DNA of 64,000 nucleotides from Burkholderia sp. HI2500 (GCF_002223055.1 NZ_NKFL01000006.1:372001-436000); one strand, 5' to 3'. Positions 44,785 through 53,773 are shown, counted from the first letter of the stretch. The notes: generated from the sequence alone by a model not told the origin. Numbers and translations are program-made.

Positions 44785-45699
44785 TCAAAAAATCGACCTT
44801 CCCGAATAAGTCGTCAACCACTCCAGCGCCAACGTCCCCGCCAGCGAGTTCCCGTTCGCATCGAGCCCCGGCGCCCACACGCACACGGCCATTTCGCCCG
44901 GCAGCACCGCGACGATCCCGCCGCCGACGCCACTCTTCGCAGGCAACCCGACGCGATACACGAAATCCCCCGCCGCATCGTAGGTGCCACAAGTCAGCAT
45001 CAGCGCCGACAGCCGCTTCGCGGAACTCGAATCGACGATCCGCTCGCCGGTGACCGGCGCGACGCCGCCGTTCGCGAGAAACAGCGCGGCGCGCGCGAGC
45101 TCGACGCAGTTCATCGTGATCGCGCACTGGCGGCAATACGCGTCGATCACCGTGTCGGGCGGCATCTGCATGTTGCCGAAGCTCGCCATGAAGTGCGCCA
45201 TCGCGCGGTTGCGCTCCGCGTGCTGCAGCTCCGACTGCGCGACGCGCGAATCGTAGTCGATGTCGTTCGCGCCGATCAGCCGCCGCACGAATTCGACCAG
45301 CGCCGTCTCGGCCTTCACGAAGCGGCGGCACAGCACGTCAGTGACGACCAGTGCCCCGGCGTTGATGAACGGATTGCGCGGCTTGCCGCGCTCGCTCTCG
45401 AGCTGGACCAGCGAATTGAACGCGTTGCCGGACGGCTCGCGGCCGACCCGTTCCCACAGTTCGTCGCCGAGCAGCTGGAACGCGAGCGTGCACGCGAACA
45501 GCTTCGAGATGCTCTGGATCGAGAAGCGCTCGTACGCATCGCCCACCGTGCAAACGTTTCCGTCCAGCGTCACGACGGCCATCCCGAACTTGTCGGCAGG
45601 CACTTTCGCGAGTTCGGGGATGTAGTCGGCAACCCGGCCCTGGCCAATCCAGGGGGCGAGTTCGGTATGGATGCGTTCGAGGATCGTCTGGTAATTCAT
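44785..45699 (-). CDS. glsA: Glutaminase A
   Basis: A 304-residue glutaminase, the normal family length. It hydrolyses glutamine to glutamate and ammonia. The serine-lysine motif is SIQSISK near residue 63 (S-x-x-K), with NPFINAGAL near residue 109, YDSRVAQSE near residue 150 and the C-terminal KSGVGGGIVAVLPG. The ATG at 45699 is used, giving the canonical MNYQ start. No partner genes. Confidence 0.96.
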   Translation of the reverse strand: MNYQTILERIHTELAPWIGQGRVADYIPELAKVPADKFGMAVVTLDGNVCTVGDAYERFSIQSISKLFACTLAFQLLGDELWERVGREPSGNAFNSLVQLESERGKPRNPFINAGALVVTDVLCRRFVKAETALVEFVRRLIGANDIDYDSRVAQSELQHAERNRAMAHFMASFGNMQMPPDTVIDAYCRQCAITMNCVELARAALFLANGGVAPVTGERIVDSSSAKRLSALMLTCGTYDAAGDFVYRVGLPAKSGVGGGIVAVLPGEMAVCVWAPGLDANGNSLAGTLALEWLTTYSGRSIF

Positions 45700-45920
45700 C
45701 AAGTCAGGCGGGTAGGTGAGTGGCCGGATTCAGGCGAGCCCGTATGGAACCGTCCCGGCGCCGATTCGTCAAGCTCGGACGATATCGAACCCTTATTTTC
45801 AAGACCTCTGAACAGGCAATCGGCCGGCGCAGTATCATGCGGTACGTTTCGGCCAATGGCCGGCGTCCGGCACGGGCCGGCGCCGCCGCCGCGGCTTCCC
45901 CGATGACCCGACCGCTGCCC

Positions 45921-46631
45921 ATGTCTTTTCGCATCCTGCTCGTCGAAGACGACACCCGCCTGTCCACGCTGATCGCCGGCTACCTGCGCAAGAACGACTA
46001 TGAAGTCGACACTGTGCTGCATGGTGACGCCGCGGTGCCGGCGATCCTGTCCATTCGTCCCGATCTCGTCATTCTCGACGTGAACCTGCCGGGCAAGGAC
46101 GGCTTCGAAATCTGCCGCGAGGCACGCAAGCAGTACGACGGCGTGATCATCATGGTGACGGCGCGCGACGAGCCGTTCGACGAACTGCTCGGCCTCGAGT
46201 TCGGCGCGGACGACTACGTGCACAAGCCGGTCGAGCCGCGCATCCTGCTCGCGCGGATCAAGGCCCAGCTGCGCCGCGCGCCCGCGCGCGTGACCGAGAG
46301 CACCGCGCCGCAACCCGAGCGCTACGCGTTCGGCAAGTTCTCGATCGACCGCACCGACCGCTCCGTCGTGCTGCCCGACGGCAGCACGCCCGACCTGACG
46401 TCGGCCGAATTCGACCTGCTGTGGGCGCTCGTCTGCCATGCGGGCGAAGTCGTCAGCCGCGACGACCTGATGCTGCAGTTGCGCGGCGTCGAATTCGACG
46501 GCCTCGACCGCACGATCGACGGGCGCATCTCGAAGCTGCGCCGCAAGCTGCGCGACGACGCGAGCAACCCGCAGCGGATCAAGACGATCCGCAGCAAGGG
46601 TTACCAATTCAGCAAGCACGCGTGGGAATGA
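45921..46631 (+). CDS. OmpR-family response regulator (RstA-like)
   Basis: A 236-residue regulator: receiver domain (residues 1-117) with phospho-acceptor Asp in LVILDVNLPGKDG near residue 51 and the Lys in VHKPVEPR, then a winged-helix DNA-binding domain (residues 140-232) with the recognition region RTIDGRISKLRRKLRDD. Several in-frame ATGs lie upstream (45837, 45903), but this one begins at the receiver's first strand, as usual. It is followed by its sensor kinase after 64 bases. Confidence 0.93.
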   Translation: MSFRILLVEDDTRLSTLIAGYLRKNDYEVDTVLHGDAAVPAILSIRPDLVILDVNLPGKDGFEICREARKQYDGVIIMVTARDEPFDELLGLEFGADDYVHKPVEPRILLARIKAQLRRAPARVTESTAPQPERYAFGKFSIDRTDRSVVLPDGSTPDLTSAEFDLLWALVCHAGEVVSRDDLMLQLRGVEFDGLDRTIDGRISKLRRKLRDDASNPQRIKTIRSKGYQFSKHAWE

Positions 46632-46695
46632 CGCGGCGGTCGCACGACGCCGTCACGTTCCGCGCGGGCATTCCACCCGCCGGCCGGGAGCCGAG

Positions 46696-47826
46696 ATGAT
46701 CCGACGAACCCGTTCGCACCCCGATGCACCGCCGCTGCCGACGCTGCGCTACGTGAAGTGGCGCTGGCTGCATTTCCGCCGCGCGTGGACCGACACGCGC
46801 GCCGACCGCATCCCGAGCTGGTCGCGCCTTTACGTGCGCACGTACCTGCATCTGCTCGGCCTCGTGCTGCTGACGGCCCTCGTGCCGGCGCTCGCGCTGT
46901 GCGTCGAATTGTCGCCGCAGGTCGTGTGGCATGCGTTCGACTCGCTGCCCGGCGACATCTGGATCGTGCTCGTCTTCGTGTTCGCCGCACCCGCGCTCGC
47001 GGCGTACCGGTGGATGCGGCCCGTGTGGTCGGATCTCGTGATGGTGCGCGAGCGCGCGATCGACTTCACGGGCGGGCGCTTCAACACGCGTGCGCGCGAA
47101 TCGCACAGCGTGATCATCGGCCCGCTCGCGCGGACGCTGAATGCGCTCGCGATGCGCATGGAACGGCTGATCGCCGCGCAGCGCGACCTGACGAACGGGA
47201 TCTCGCACGAGCTGCGCACGCCGCTCGCGCGCGTGCGGTTCGCGCTCGAAATGCTGCGCGAACCGGGTTCCGCGGCCGAATACCAGGGCGCGCTCGAGAG
47301 CATCGCGCAGGACGTGACCGAGCTCGAAGAGCTGATCGACATGAGCCTCACGTATGCACGGCTCGAATACAGCTCGCTGCAGTCGAACCTCGAGATGACG
47401 GCCCCCGTCGCGTGGTTCGAGCATCAGGTCAGCGATGCGCAGCTGCTGTATCCGGAGCGCGCGATCGAGTCGCGCATCGCGATCGCATCGGACCTGCGCG
47501 TGAAGATGGACCGGCGGCTGATGTCGTATGCGATGCGCAACCTGTTGCGCAACGCGAGCAAGTACGCGAAATCGCGGATCGTCGTCGGGATCTCGCTCGT
47601 GCACAGCAACATCGGGATCTTCGTCGAGGACGACGGCCCCGGCGTGCCGGAGAGCGAACGCGAGCGAATCTTCGACGCATTCGTGCGCCTCGACCGCCGC
47701 ACCGGCGGCTATGGCCTCGGCCTGTCGATCACGCGACAGGTGCTCCATGCGCACAACGGCCGGATCGCGGTCGTCGATCCCGTCGAGCTCGGCGGCGCGC
47801 GCTTCGAGATCAGCTGGCCGGTCTAG
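46696..47826 (+). CDS. Sensor histidine kinase with very short periplasmic loop
   Basis: A 376-residue kinase. About 50 cytoplasmic residues precede two membrane helices (about residues 50-70 and 88-107) separated by some 17 residues (ELSPQVVWHAFDSLPGD). A short HAMP-like linker follows, then the H-box GISHELRTPLARVR near residue 175 and the ATPase with N-box NLLRNASKYA, and G-boxes DDGPGVP and GYGLGLSI. A loop this small suggests intramembrane or lipid-bilayer sensing rather than ligand binding. Partner of the preceding OmpR regulator. Confidence 0.93.
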   Translation: MIRRTRSHPDAPPLPTLRYVKWRWLHFRRAWTDTRADRIPSWSRLYVRTYLHLLGLVLLTALVPALALCVELSPQVVWHAFDSLPGDIWIVLVFVFAAPALAAYRWMRPVWSDLVMVRERAIDFTGGRFNTRARESHSVIIGPLARTLNALAMRMERLIAAQRDLTNGISHELRTPLARVRFALEMLREPGSAAEYQGALESIAQDVTELEELIDMSLTYARLEYSSLQSNLEMTAPVAWFEHQVSDAQLLYPERAIESRIAIASDLRVKMDRRLMSYAMRNLLRNASKYAKSRIVVGISLVHSNIGIFVEDDGPGVPESERERIFDAFVRLDRRTGGYGLGLSITRQVLHAHNGRIAVVDPVELGGARFEISWPV

Positions 47827-47994
47827 CGATACACGTCGCGGGCGCCGAGCCTCGTTAGTCACCACACCACGACACCACACAGCCGCGCGCGCCGGATTCG
47901 GGCGCGTCGCCGGCCGTTCCGGCCGCACCTTCCCCATCTCGATGCCTTCCCACACCGCAATCGCGTGGCGATTCGTTTGCCACGCGTACGCGCT

Positions 47995-48024
47995 TTGCAT
48001 TACGATTGCAGTTGCAACTATATC
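47995..48024 (+). promoter_or_regulatory. Sigma-70-like promoter with a dyad operator, upstream of azoreductase
   Basis: TTGCAT (47995-48000), an 18-base spacer and TATATC (48019-48024) form a plausible promoter. The spacer holds the dyad TTGCA-GT-TGCAA (48006-48017), so a bound protein would block RNA polymerase. TTGCA appears three times in this short stretch. The azoreductase begins 111 bases downstream. The rest of 47827-48134 has no gene. Confidence 0.55.
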
Positions 48025-48134
48025 GGCGGGCCGATCCATGACAGCGCAGGCGGGCGGCCCGCGACGCAGCAGTGAAGCCGGGGCCGCCGCGATGGCCGCC
48101 CCTTGTTCATGCATTCCTGTCCGGGTCACTCATC

Positions 48135-48758
48135 ATGCGGTTGTTGAATATCGTGTCTTCTCCCCGCGGCGCCAGGTCGGCTTCGATCGCGGTCGCCACT
48201 GCCTTTGTCGATGCGTACCGGGAGACGGGCGCCACGATCGACGTCGATACGCTGAATGTCTGGGAGGAGGACTTGCCGGACTTCGACAGCGAGGCGATCG
48301 GCGCCAAGTACAAGGGCGTCGCCAACGCGCCGATGGATGAGGCGGAGCAGTCGATCTGGCGGCGCATCCAGTCGCTCGTGACGCGCTTTCAGGAGGCCGA
48401 CCGGATCGTCGTCGGCGTGCCGATGTGGAATTTCGGCTATCCGTACAAGCTCAAGCAGCTGATCGATCTCGTCAGCCAGCGGAACATGCTGTTTTCGTTC
48501 GACGGCACGGCGTACGCGCCGTTGCTGGAGATTCCGCGCGCGCTGGTGATCCATGTTCGCGGGCAAAGCCGGGAACCCGGCGCGGGCGCCGACAATCCCG
48601 GTTTCCGGCATCAGGCCGATTACATCGAATTCTGGTTGAGGTTCATCGGCGTGAGCGAGGTCAGGAGTCTGACCGTCGAACACACGTGGGGGGCACGCGC
48701 AAGCGACAGTATCGAGCGGGCGCAAGCCCGCGCGGTCGCGATGGCGGCGGAGTTCTGA
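48135..48758 (+). CDS. azoR: FMN-dependent NADH-azoreductase
   Basis: A 207-residue flavodoxin-fold reductase. FMN phosphate loop region VSSPRGARSASIAVA is at residues 7-21, the PMWNFGYPYKLKQLID segment near residue 96, typical of AzoR. The enzyme reduces azo dyes and quinones with NADH. The start is preceded by a weak site (GGGTCACTC). Expression appears controlled by the palindrome in the promoter spacer. Confidence 0.9.
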   Translation: MRLLNIVSSPRGARSASIAVATAFVDAYRETGATIDVDTLNVWEEDLPDFDSEAIGAKYKGVANAPMDEAEQSIWRRIQSLVTRFQEADRIVVGVPMWNFGYPYKLKQLIDLVSQRNMLFSFDGTAYAPLLEIPRALVIHVRGQSREPGAGADNPGFRHQADYIEFWLRFIGVSEVRSLTVEHTWGARASDSIERAQARAVAMAAEF

Positions 48759-48782
48759 CCCGGCCGGGCGGCGCGAGGCAGA

Positions 48783-48810
48783 CGCGGCAGCCGCCGAAGC
48801 GGCAGCCGCG
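48783..48810. terminator. CGAA-loop hairpin between convergent azoR and patatin genes
   Basis: CGCGGC-A-GCCGC pairs with GCGGC-A-GCCGCG around a CGAA tetraloop, with a single A-A mismatch. It is GC-rich without a T-run and lies six bases from the patatin stop. Confidence 0.55.
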
Positions 48811-48815
48811 CATGC

Positions 48816-51209
48816 TCAGTAGGTACGGCCGAGCTGCAGGTAGAAGTTGCGGCGGCCGCCGGGCGCGAGCGCGACGCCGATGTACACGGGCCCGAACGCG
48901 GTCGACAGGCTCGTGAAGAACGTATAGCTCTGCTTGAGCGCACCGCCGCCGATCTGCTGGCCGCTCGACCAGACGTTGCCGACTTCCGCGCTGGCGCCCA
49001 CCGACAGCGCCTTGATCGGAGATGCGTTGAACGTCATCAGCTGGTTCATGTAGGTCACCTGCGCATACGCGAGCTCGTTGCCGTTCAGCTGGTCGGCCGC
49101 ATACGCGGACAGATGCTGGAAGCCGCCGAGCGTGAAATTGAACGCGTTGATCAGGTTGGTGCCGCCGATGCTCTTGCCGCCTTCGATCGTCGCGCTGACG
49201 CTGTGCCGGCCGAACTGCTGCGCGACCATCGCCTTGCCGTAGATCTCGGTGTACGGCGCGCTGTTGATGCTGTCGTCGAAGTCCGACGCCGAGCCCCCGT
49301 TGCGCGACACCAGCGAGCGTTCGATACGCAGTTCGGTGAAATAGCCCTTGCGCGGGAACAGCGGATCGTCGAGCTGGTCGATGACGAGCCGCGCGCGCGC
49401 GGTCAGCGCCTGCGACGTGAAGCTCGGCCACAGCAGCGACCGGCCGCTGCCGTCGTCGAACGGCACGTTGTAGGTCGGCGAGCCGTGCCCGGTCACATAA
49501 CCGAGGCCGATCCGGAAATCGCCGAGGCGCCCGATCGGCAGGCCGAGATCGAGCCCGGCGCGCGCGGTCTGCATCAGGTACTGCGTGATCTTCACGTCGC
49601 CGGTGTCGTCGTACAGGTTCGCGTAGCGGCGCTGGTATTCCGCGTACGGCGACAGATAGACACCGTAGGCCATTGACAGCGGCTGGCGGAACTCGATGCG
49701 CGCCGATTGCAGGTCGCTGCCGATCGTCGTGTCCGCGCGGAATTCGAGCCCGGATTCGGTGAGCCACGGCCGCCGGTAGCCGACGTGCAGGCGGAAGCCG
49801 CCCTCATCGGTCGAACTGCTCGACATGCCGAGCCCGAACAGCAGGAAATTCGGCCCCCAGTATTTCTCGCGGGCATCGATCTCGAGCACGTTTTCGTCGC
49901 CGTGGCTCACGATCTGCTGCGTGACGCTCTCGAAGTTGCCGCCGGTCGTGAGCCCGAGCAGATCCTGGCTGACCGTGTTCGGATCGTAGGTGTCGCCCGG
50001 TTTCACGTGCAGCGCGTTGCTGACGACCTGCTTCGGCACGCCGCCGGTGGTCTTGATGTCGATGCGCGTGATCCGGATCGGCGGCGGCAGCGGCTGCGCG
50101 TGCGCGGACTGGTAGGCCGCGTACTGTTCCGGCGTGAGCGCGAAGCGCTTCAGCTTCGGCAGCGCCGCGGTCGCGGCGGCGGCGCCTGCGGCGATCGCCT
50201 GCTTCGCGTTCTGGAAATCGGTGAACGCGAGCGAGCCGAGGTCCGGCGTGAGCAGCACGTCCTGCGTGTCGAGCTGCTTGCGCTGCGCGGTCACGTTCTG
50301 GCGGATCAGGATGCCGACCATCTGCTGCATCACGTCGGCCGGCGACGCGAGCGCGTCGAGCGGACGCAGTTGCGAGCCGATGTCGACCGCGATCACGACG
50401 TTCGCGCCCATCTGCCGCGCGGTGTCGACGGGCAGGTTGCTGACGAGCCCGCCGTCCACGAGCGCACGCCCGTTGATCTCGGCCGGCGCGAACAGGCCCG
50501 GCATCGCCATGCTCGCGCGGATCGCGAGCGGCAGCGAGCCGCGGTCGAGCACCACCATCTGGCCCGTCTGCAGGTCGGTCGCGACCGCGCGGTACGGGAT
50601 CGGCAGGCGGTCGAACGGCTGGTTGGTCGGCACGGCGGCCGTCCAGTTCGCGAGCAGCGCCTGCAGCCGGTTGCCCTGCACGAGGCCGACCGGCACCTTC
50701 ACGCCTTTCTTGCCGAAGCCGAGCGTCAGCCCGTTGATGTACAGGCGCTCGTCCTCCCGGCTGGTTTGCGGCAGGTCCGCGCGCTCCGTCACGTCGAATG
50801 CGATGTCCGCGAGGTTGACCTCCGACAGCCGCTTCTGCATCTCGTCGGCAGCCATGCCGCTCGCGTACAGGCCGCCGACCACGGCGCCCATGCTGGTGCC
50901 CGCGATGCAGTCGATCGGGATGCGGTTGTCTTCCAGTACCTTCAGGACCCCGAGGTGCGCGTAGCCGCGCGCGCCGCCGCCGGACAGCACGAGGCCGATC
51001 GACGGGCGGCCGGCCGGGCCGCCGTCGGCTTCGCAGGTGTGCCCGGATGCGGCGGGCGTGGCAGCCGGCGCGCTGGCGGCAGCGACCGGGGCGGCGGCGG
51101 AGTCGGCTGCCGGCAGCGGTTGCGCGGCGACCGTGCAGCACCAGAAGGCGACGAGCGTCGTGCAAAGCGGGCGCACCCGCGCCCAGCGGAAGGAAACGGT
51201 CGCTGTCAT
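48816..51209 (-). CDS. Patatin-like type Vd autotransporter (PlpD-like phospholipase)
   Basis: A 797-residue protein with signal peptide (residues 1-29), a patatin domain (about residues 70-265) with GGGARGYAHLG oxyanion loop, nucleophile GTSMG near residue 105, and catalytic Asp in DGGLVSN near residue 252. A single POTRA-like domain (residues 377-450) and a 16-stranded BamA-like barrel follow to the C-terminal GRTY. This is the layout of PlpD, where the barrel exports or displays the lipase. Function inferred: phospholipase A activity at the cell surface. Monocistronic. Confidence 0.94.
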   Translation of the reverse strand: MTATVSFRWARVRPLCTTLVAFWCCTVAAQPLPAADSAAAPVAAASAPAATPAASGHTCEADGGPAGRPSIGLVLSGGGARGYAHLGVLKVLEDNRIPIDCIAGTSMGAVVGGLYASGMAADEMQKRLSEVNLADIAFDVTERADLPQTSREDERLYINGLTLGFGKKGVKVPVGLVQGNRLQALLANWTAAVPTNQPFDRLPIPYRAVATDLQTGQMVVLDRGSLPLAIRASMAMPGLFAPAEINGRALVDGGLVSNLPVDTARQMGANVVIAVDIGSQLRPLDALASPADVMQQMVGILIRQNVTAQRKQLDTQDVLLTPDLGSLAFTDFQNAKQAIAAGAAAATAALPKLKRFALTPEQYAAYQSAHAQPLPPPIRITRIDIKTTGGVPKQVVSNALHVKPGDTYDPNTVSQDLLGLTTGGNFESVTQQIVSHGDENVLEIDAREKYWGPNFLLFGLGMSSSSTDEGGFRLHVGYRRPWLTESGLEFRADTTIGSDLQSARIEFRQPLSMAYGVYLSPYAEYQRRYANLYDDTGDVKITQYLMQTARAGLDLGLPIGRLGDFRIGLGYVTGHGSPTYNVPFDDGSGRSLLWPSFTSQALTARARLVIDQLDDPLFPRKGYFTELRIERSLVSRNGGSASDFDDSINSAPYTEIYGKAMVAQQFGRHSVSATIEGGKSIGGTNLINAFNFTLGGFQHLSAYAADQLNGNELAYAQVTYMNQLMTFNASPIKALSVGASAEVGNVWSSGQQIGGGALKQSYTFFTSLSTAFGPVYIGVALAPGGRRNFYLQLGRTY

Positions 51210-51374
51210 GGAGGAAATACCTGGCGTGATCGGGCGTCTGAGGCCTGCCGGGAGCAGGCAAGACCGAGAGATTACCGTGTTTTACAGGCGCAATGCGAGA
51301 GGCTGTTGCGTAGCCGGAGGTGTCCTGGTCGGCACTTTTGACAATTGTTTCGCGAAAAAATCATCGGAATTGCC

Positions 51375-51401
51375 TAAAGTATCGGAACGATTTGCCGCTA
51401 A
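51375..51401 (+). promoter_or_regulatory. Near-consensus flagellar sigma-28 (FliA) promoter
   Basis: TAAAGTAT (51375-51382), exactly 11 bases, then GCCGCTAA (51394-51401). The known consensus is TAAAGTTT-N11-GCCGATAA, so 14 of 16 positions agree with the exact spacing. It lies 77 bases before the start of the MreB paralogue and faces it. The only other promoter-like hexamer nearby, TTGACA at 51338, has no matching -10. Confidence 0.75.
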
Positions 51402-51478
51402 GTTCGTGATGGGGCGGCATGGACGCGCCGCGAAATGCAGCGCGGCTGCCCTGGTCCGTTCGATTACAAAGGTTTGAT

Positions 51479-52519
51479 ATGTCGACACCGCTGTTCGGAA
51501 AGTTGTTTGCGCAACCCGTTGCGATCGACCCTGGAACGGCGAGTACGCGGATTTATACGCACGAACGCGGCGTGGTGCTGAACCAGCCGTCGGTTGTCTG
51601 CTTCCGCAAGGCCGGTGCCGGTGCGACCGACGCCCGGCCGACGCTCGAGGCCGTCGGCGAGCTCGCGAAGGCGCTGCTCGGCCGTGAACCAGGGCATCTC
51701 GAAGCCGTGCGGCCGATGCGGCACGGCGTGATCGCCGACGCGCACGCGGCCGAGCAGATGATCCGCAGCTTCATCGACATGTCGCGCACGCGTTCGCGCT
51801 TCGGCCGTCGCGTCGAAGTCACGTTGTGCGTGCCGTCCGACGCGACGGCCGTCGAGCGCCGCGCGCTCCGCGAGGCCGCGTTTGCCGCGGGTGTGTCGGA
51901 GGTCGAACTGATCGAGGAATCGCTCGCGGCCGGGCTCGGCGCGGGCCTGCCGGTGACCGAGCCGGTCGGCTCGATGGTCGTCGATATCGGCGGCGGGACG
52001 ACCGAAGTCGCGGTGATCGCGCTCGGCGGCATCGTCTACCGCGAGGCGATTCGCGTGGGCGGCAACCAGTTCGACGCAGCGATCGTCAACCATGTGCGCA
52101 ACCTGTATGGCGTGCTGCTCGGCGAACAGACGGCCGAACACGTGAAGCAGACGATCGGCTCGGCCACCAGCGCGGTGCCGCGCCGGTCGACGCGCGCGGT
52201 CGGGCGGGGTGTCGGCGACGGGCTGCCGCGCTCGATCGAACTGTCCAACCACGACGTCGCGGACGCGCTGGCCGCGCCGCTCAAGCAGGTGATCGGCGCG
52301 GTGAAGTCGGTGCTGGAGAACGCGCCGGCCGAGCTCGTGACCGACATCGCGAATCGCGGCGTGGTGCTGACGGGCGGCGGCGCGCTGCTCGCGGATTTCG
52401 AACGCCTGCTGTACGACGAGACGGGGCTCGTCGCCCGGATCGCCGACGAGCCGGCCACCTGCGCGGTGCGCGGCGCGGGCGAGGCGATGGGGCGGCTCAC
52501 GATGTGCCAGGTCGACTGA
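51479..52519 (+). CDS. MreB-like actin paralogue, solitary
   Basis: A 346-residue MreB/FtsA-fold protein. Phosphate-1 loop AIDPGTASTRIY (residues 13-24) differs from the canonical DLGTANT, phosphate-2 VVDIGGGTTEVAV is near residue 165, and the adenosine motif GGGALLADFERLL near residue 296. No mreC or mreD lies beside it, unlike the usual mreBCD operon, so it is a second MreB rather than the shape determinant. AAAGG precedes the ATG. The upstream sigma-28-type promoter suggests expression with the flagellar regulon. Function unknown; it may position polar machinery. Confidence 0.88.
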   Translation: MSTPLFGKLFAQPVAIDPGTASTRIYTHERGVVLNQPSVVCFRKAGAGATDARPTLEAVGELAKALLGREPGHLEAVRPMRHGVIADAHAAEQMIRSFIDMSRTRSRFGRRVEVTLCVPSDATAVERRALREAAFAAGVSEVELIEESLAAGLGAGLPVTEPVGSMVVDIGGGTTEVAVIALGGIVYREAIRVGGNQFDAAIVNHVRNLYGVLLGEQTAEHVKQTIGSATSAVPRRSTRAVGRGVGDGLPRSIELSNHDVADALAAPLKQVIGAVKSVLENAPAELVTDIANRGVVLTGGGALLADFERLLYDETGLVARIADEPATCAVRGAGEAMGRLTMCQVD

Positions 52520-52752
52520 TCCGGGTCGTGCCGGCCGGGCGTCGCCGAGCGGCGCGCGCATGCGCATCCATTCGATCTCCGTATTGCTTACCCGCCTCGC
52601 CGGGTAGCTGTCTCCGGTCGACTTTCGGGAAGGCCGTCCGCCGTCCGGCATCGGTCCGTTGCGTGGACACCCGAACGCGCATCGTGCTAGCGTGACGCGC
52701 CCGTCCGGGGCGGGGCAAGCCGCTACGCCCGACGACCTGAGAGACCGAAACC

Positions 52753-53412
52753 TTGAAAAACCACACCAAACGGGGCGTGTTTGCCCGCCTGGGCCGCCTG
52801 CTGGCCGTCGTCGCGTGCCTCTGGATCGTCGCGGCCGTTGCGCTCGTCGCGTCCGGGATGCGGATGCCGAGCGAGCCGGCCGACGTCGCCGTGATCTTCG
52901 GCAACGCGCTCGACGAGGCCGGCGCGCCGAAGCCCGTGCTCGCCGCCCGGCTCGACGTGGGCGTGCGCTGCTACCGCACGGGGCAGTGCCCGGCGTTCCT
53001 CGTCAGCGGCGCGATCGACGGCCCCGGGCTGAACGAGGCGACCGCGATGCGCGACTATCTCGTGGCGCGCGGCGTGCCGGCCGACCGGATCGCGGTCGAC
53101 GATCAGGGCGACAACACACTCGCGACCGCGCAGCACACGCTCGCCTATCTGCAGGCGCATCGCGTGTCGCGTGTGGTGATCGTCAGCCAGTATTACCACC
53201 TCGCGCGGGCGCGCCTCGCGTTCGAGCGCGTCGGCATCGCGCGGGCGGACATCTCCGCCGCGTATCCGCGCCGTTTCCAGTTGCGCGACGTCTATTCGAG
53301 CTGGCGCGAAGTGCCGGCGTATGCGGTGTATGCGGCGCGGCTGTGGGTGAACCCCGATGCGCGGCCGGTTTCGTTCCGGCCGATGCTTTATCTGATGAGC
53401 CTGTTTTCGTAA
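52753..53412 (+). CDS. SanA/YdcF-like DUF218 membrane protein
   Basis: A 219-residue protein beginning with TTG at 52753; no ATG occurs until residue 36. One membrane helix (residues 16-36), then the DUF218 domain with AVIFGNALDEAGAPKPVLAARLD near residue 46, SGAIDGPGLNEATAM near residue 84, and SQYYHLARARLAFERVG near residue 145. Related SanA proteins affect envelope barrier function and vancomycin sensitivity. Ribosome site weak. Confidence 0.85.
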   Translation: MKNHTKRGVFARLGRLLAVVACLWIVAAVALVASGMRMPSEPADVAVIFGNALDEAGAPKPVLAARLDVGVRCYRTGQCPAFLVSGAIDGPGLNEATAMRDYLVARGVPADRIAVDDQGDNTLATAQHTLAYLQAHRVSRVVIVSQYYHLARARLAFERVGIARADISAAYPRRFQLRDVYSSWREVPAYAVYAARLWVNPDARPVSFRPMLYLMSLFS

Positions 53413-53482
53413 CGGGGATGGTGTTCGACCGATACGCGACGGAAATCCAAAGGATCGGCTAAATGTCGGATTTGCCTTCCTT

Positions 53483-53495
53483 TTGTCTGACAAAT
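53483..53495. promoter_or_regulatory. Perfect dyad TTTGTC-T-GACAAA in the adhesin leader (copy 1)
   Basis: A 13-bp perfect palindrome. A second copy of the same core occurs 280 bases downstream, closer to the autotransporter gene. Repeated palindromes in one intergenic region suggest operators for one dimeric regulator. Confidence 0.5.
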
Positions 53496-53581
53496 GACGG
53501 CGCGGGGGATTATCTCGTGTCGATATTTTTCGGGCGTGCGGATATTGCGTTGCAATAAATCATCGTGATAATCGCGCCGAT

Positions 53582-53634
53582 ATCGGTATTTTCACCGATG
53601 CGATTGATTTCCGTATTTTTTGATAAATATCAAA
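53582..53634. promoter_or_regulatory. AT-rich leader with two further inverted repeats
   Basis: ATCGGT-ATTTTC-ACCGAT (53582-53599) and TTTGATA-AA-TATCAAA (53619-53634) lie inside the 592-base AT-rich interval 53413-54004 before the giant adhesin. The interval has no supported gene and looks like a regulatory region, possibly bound by an H-NS-type silencer. Confidence 0.45.
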
Positions 53635-53762
53635 TTAGCGGGCAAGCGGCATACGAAATTGCCTGTCTGAAGCGCCCCGATAAGTAAAAAATACGCGCTC
53701 GCTGCACCCCTGATATGCAAGGGTAAAGATCGACTGGAAAAGCCTGTTTTTTTGAACTAGCC

Positions 53763-53773
53763 TTGTCTGACAA
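53763..53773. promoter_or_regulatory. Dyad TTGTC-T-GACAA in the adhesin leader (copy 2)
   Basis: Matches the core of the dyad at 53483-53495 and lies about 230 bases before the autotransporter start, next to a TTGAAC hexamer (53752-53757) that could be a -35 element. Confidence 0.5.

Noticed and set aside
51338..51366. TTGACA as a sigma-70 promoter for the mreB paralogue
   Set aside because: At 16-18 bases downstream only TCATCG-like hexamers occur; the sigma-28 match is far better.
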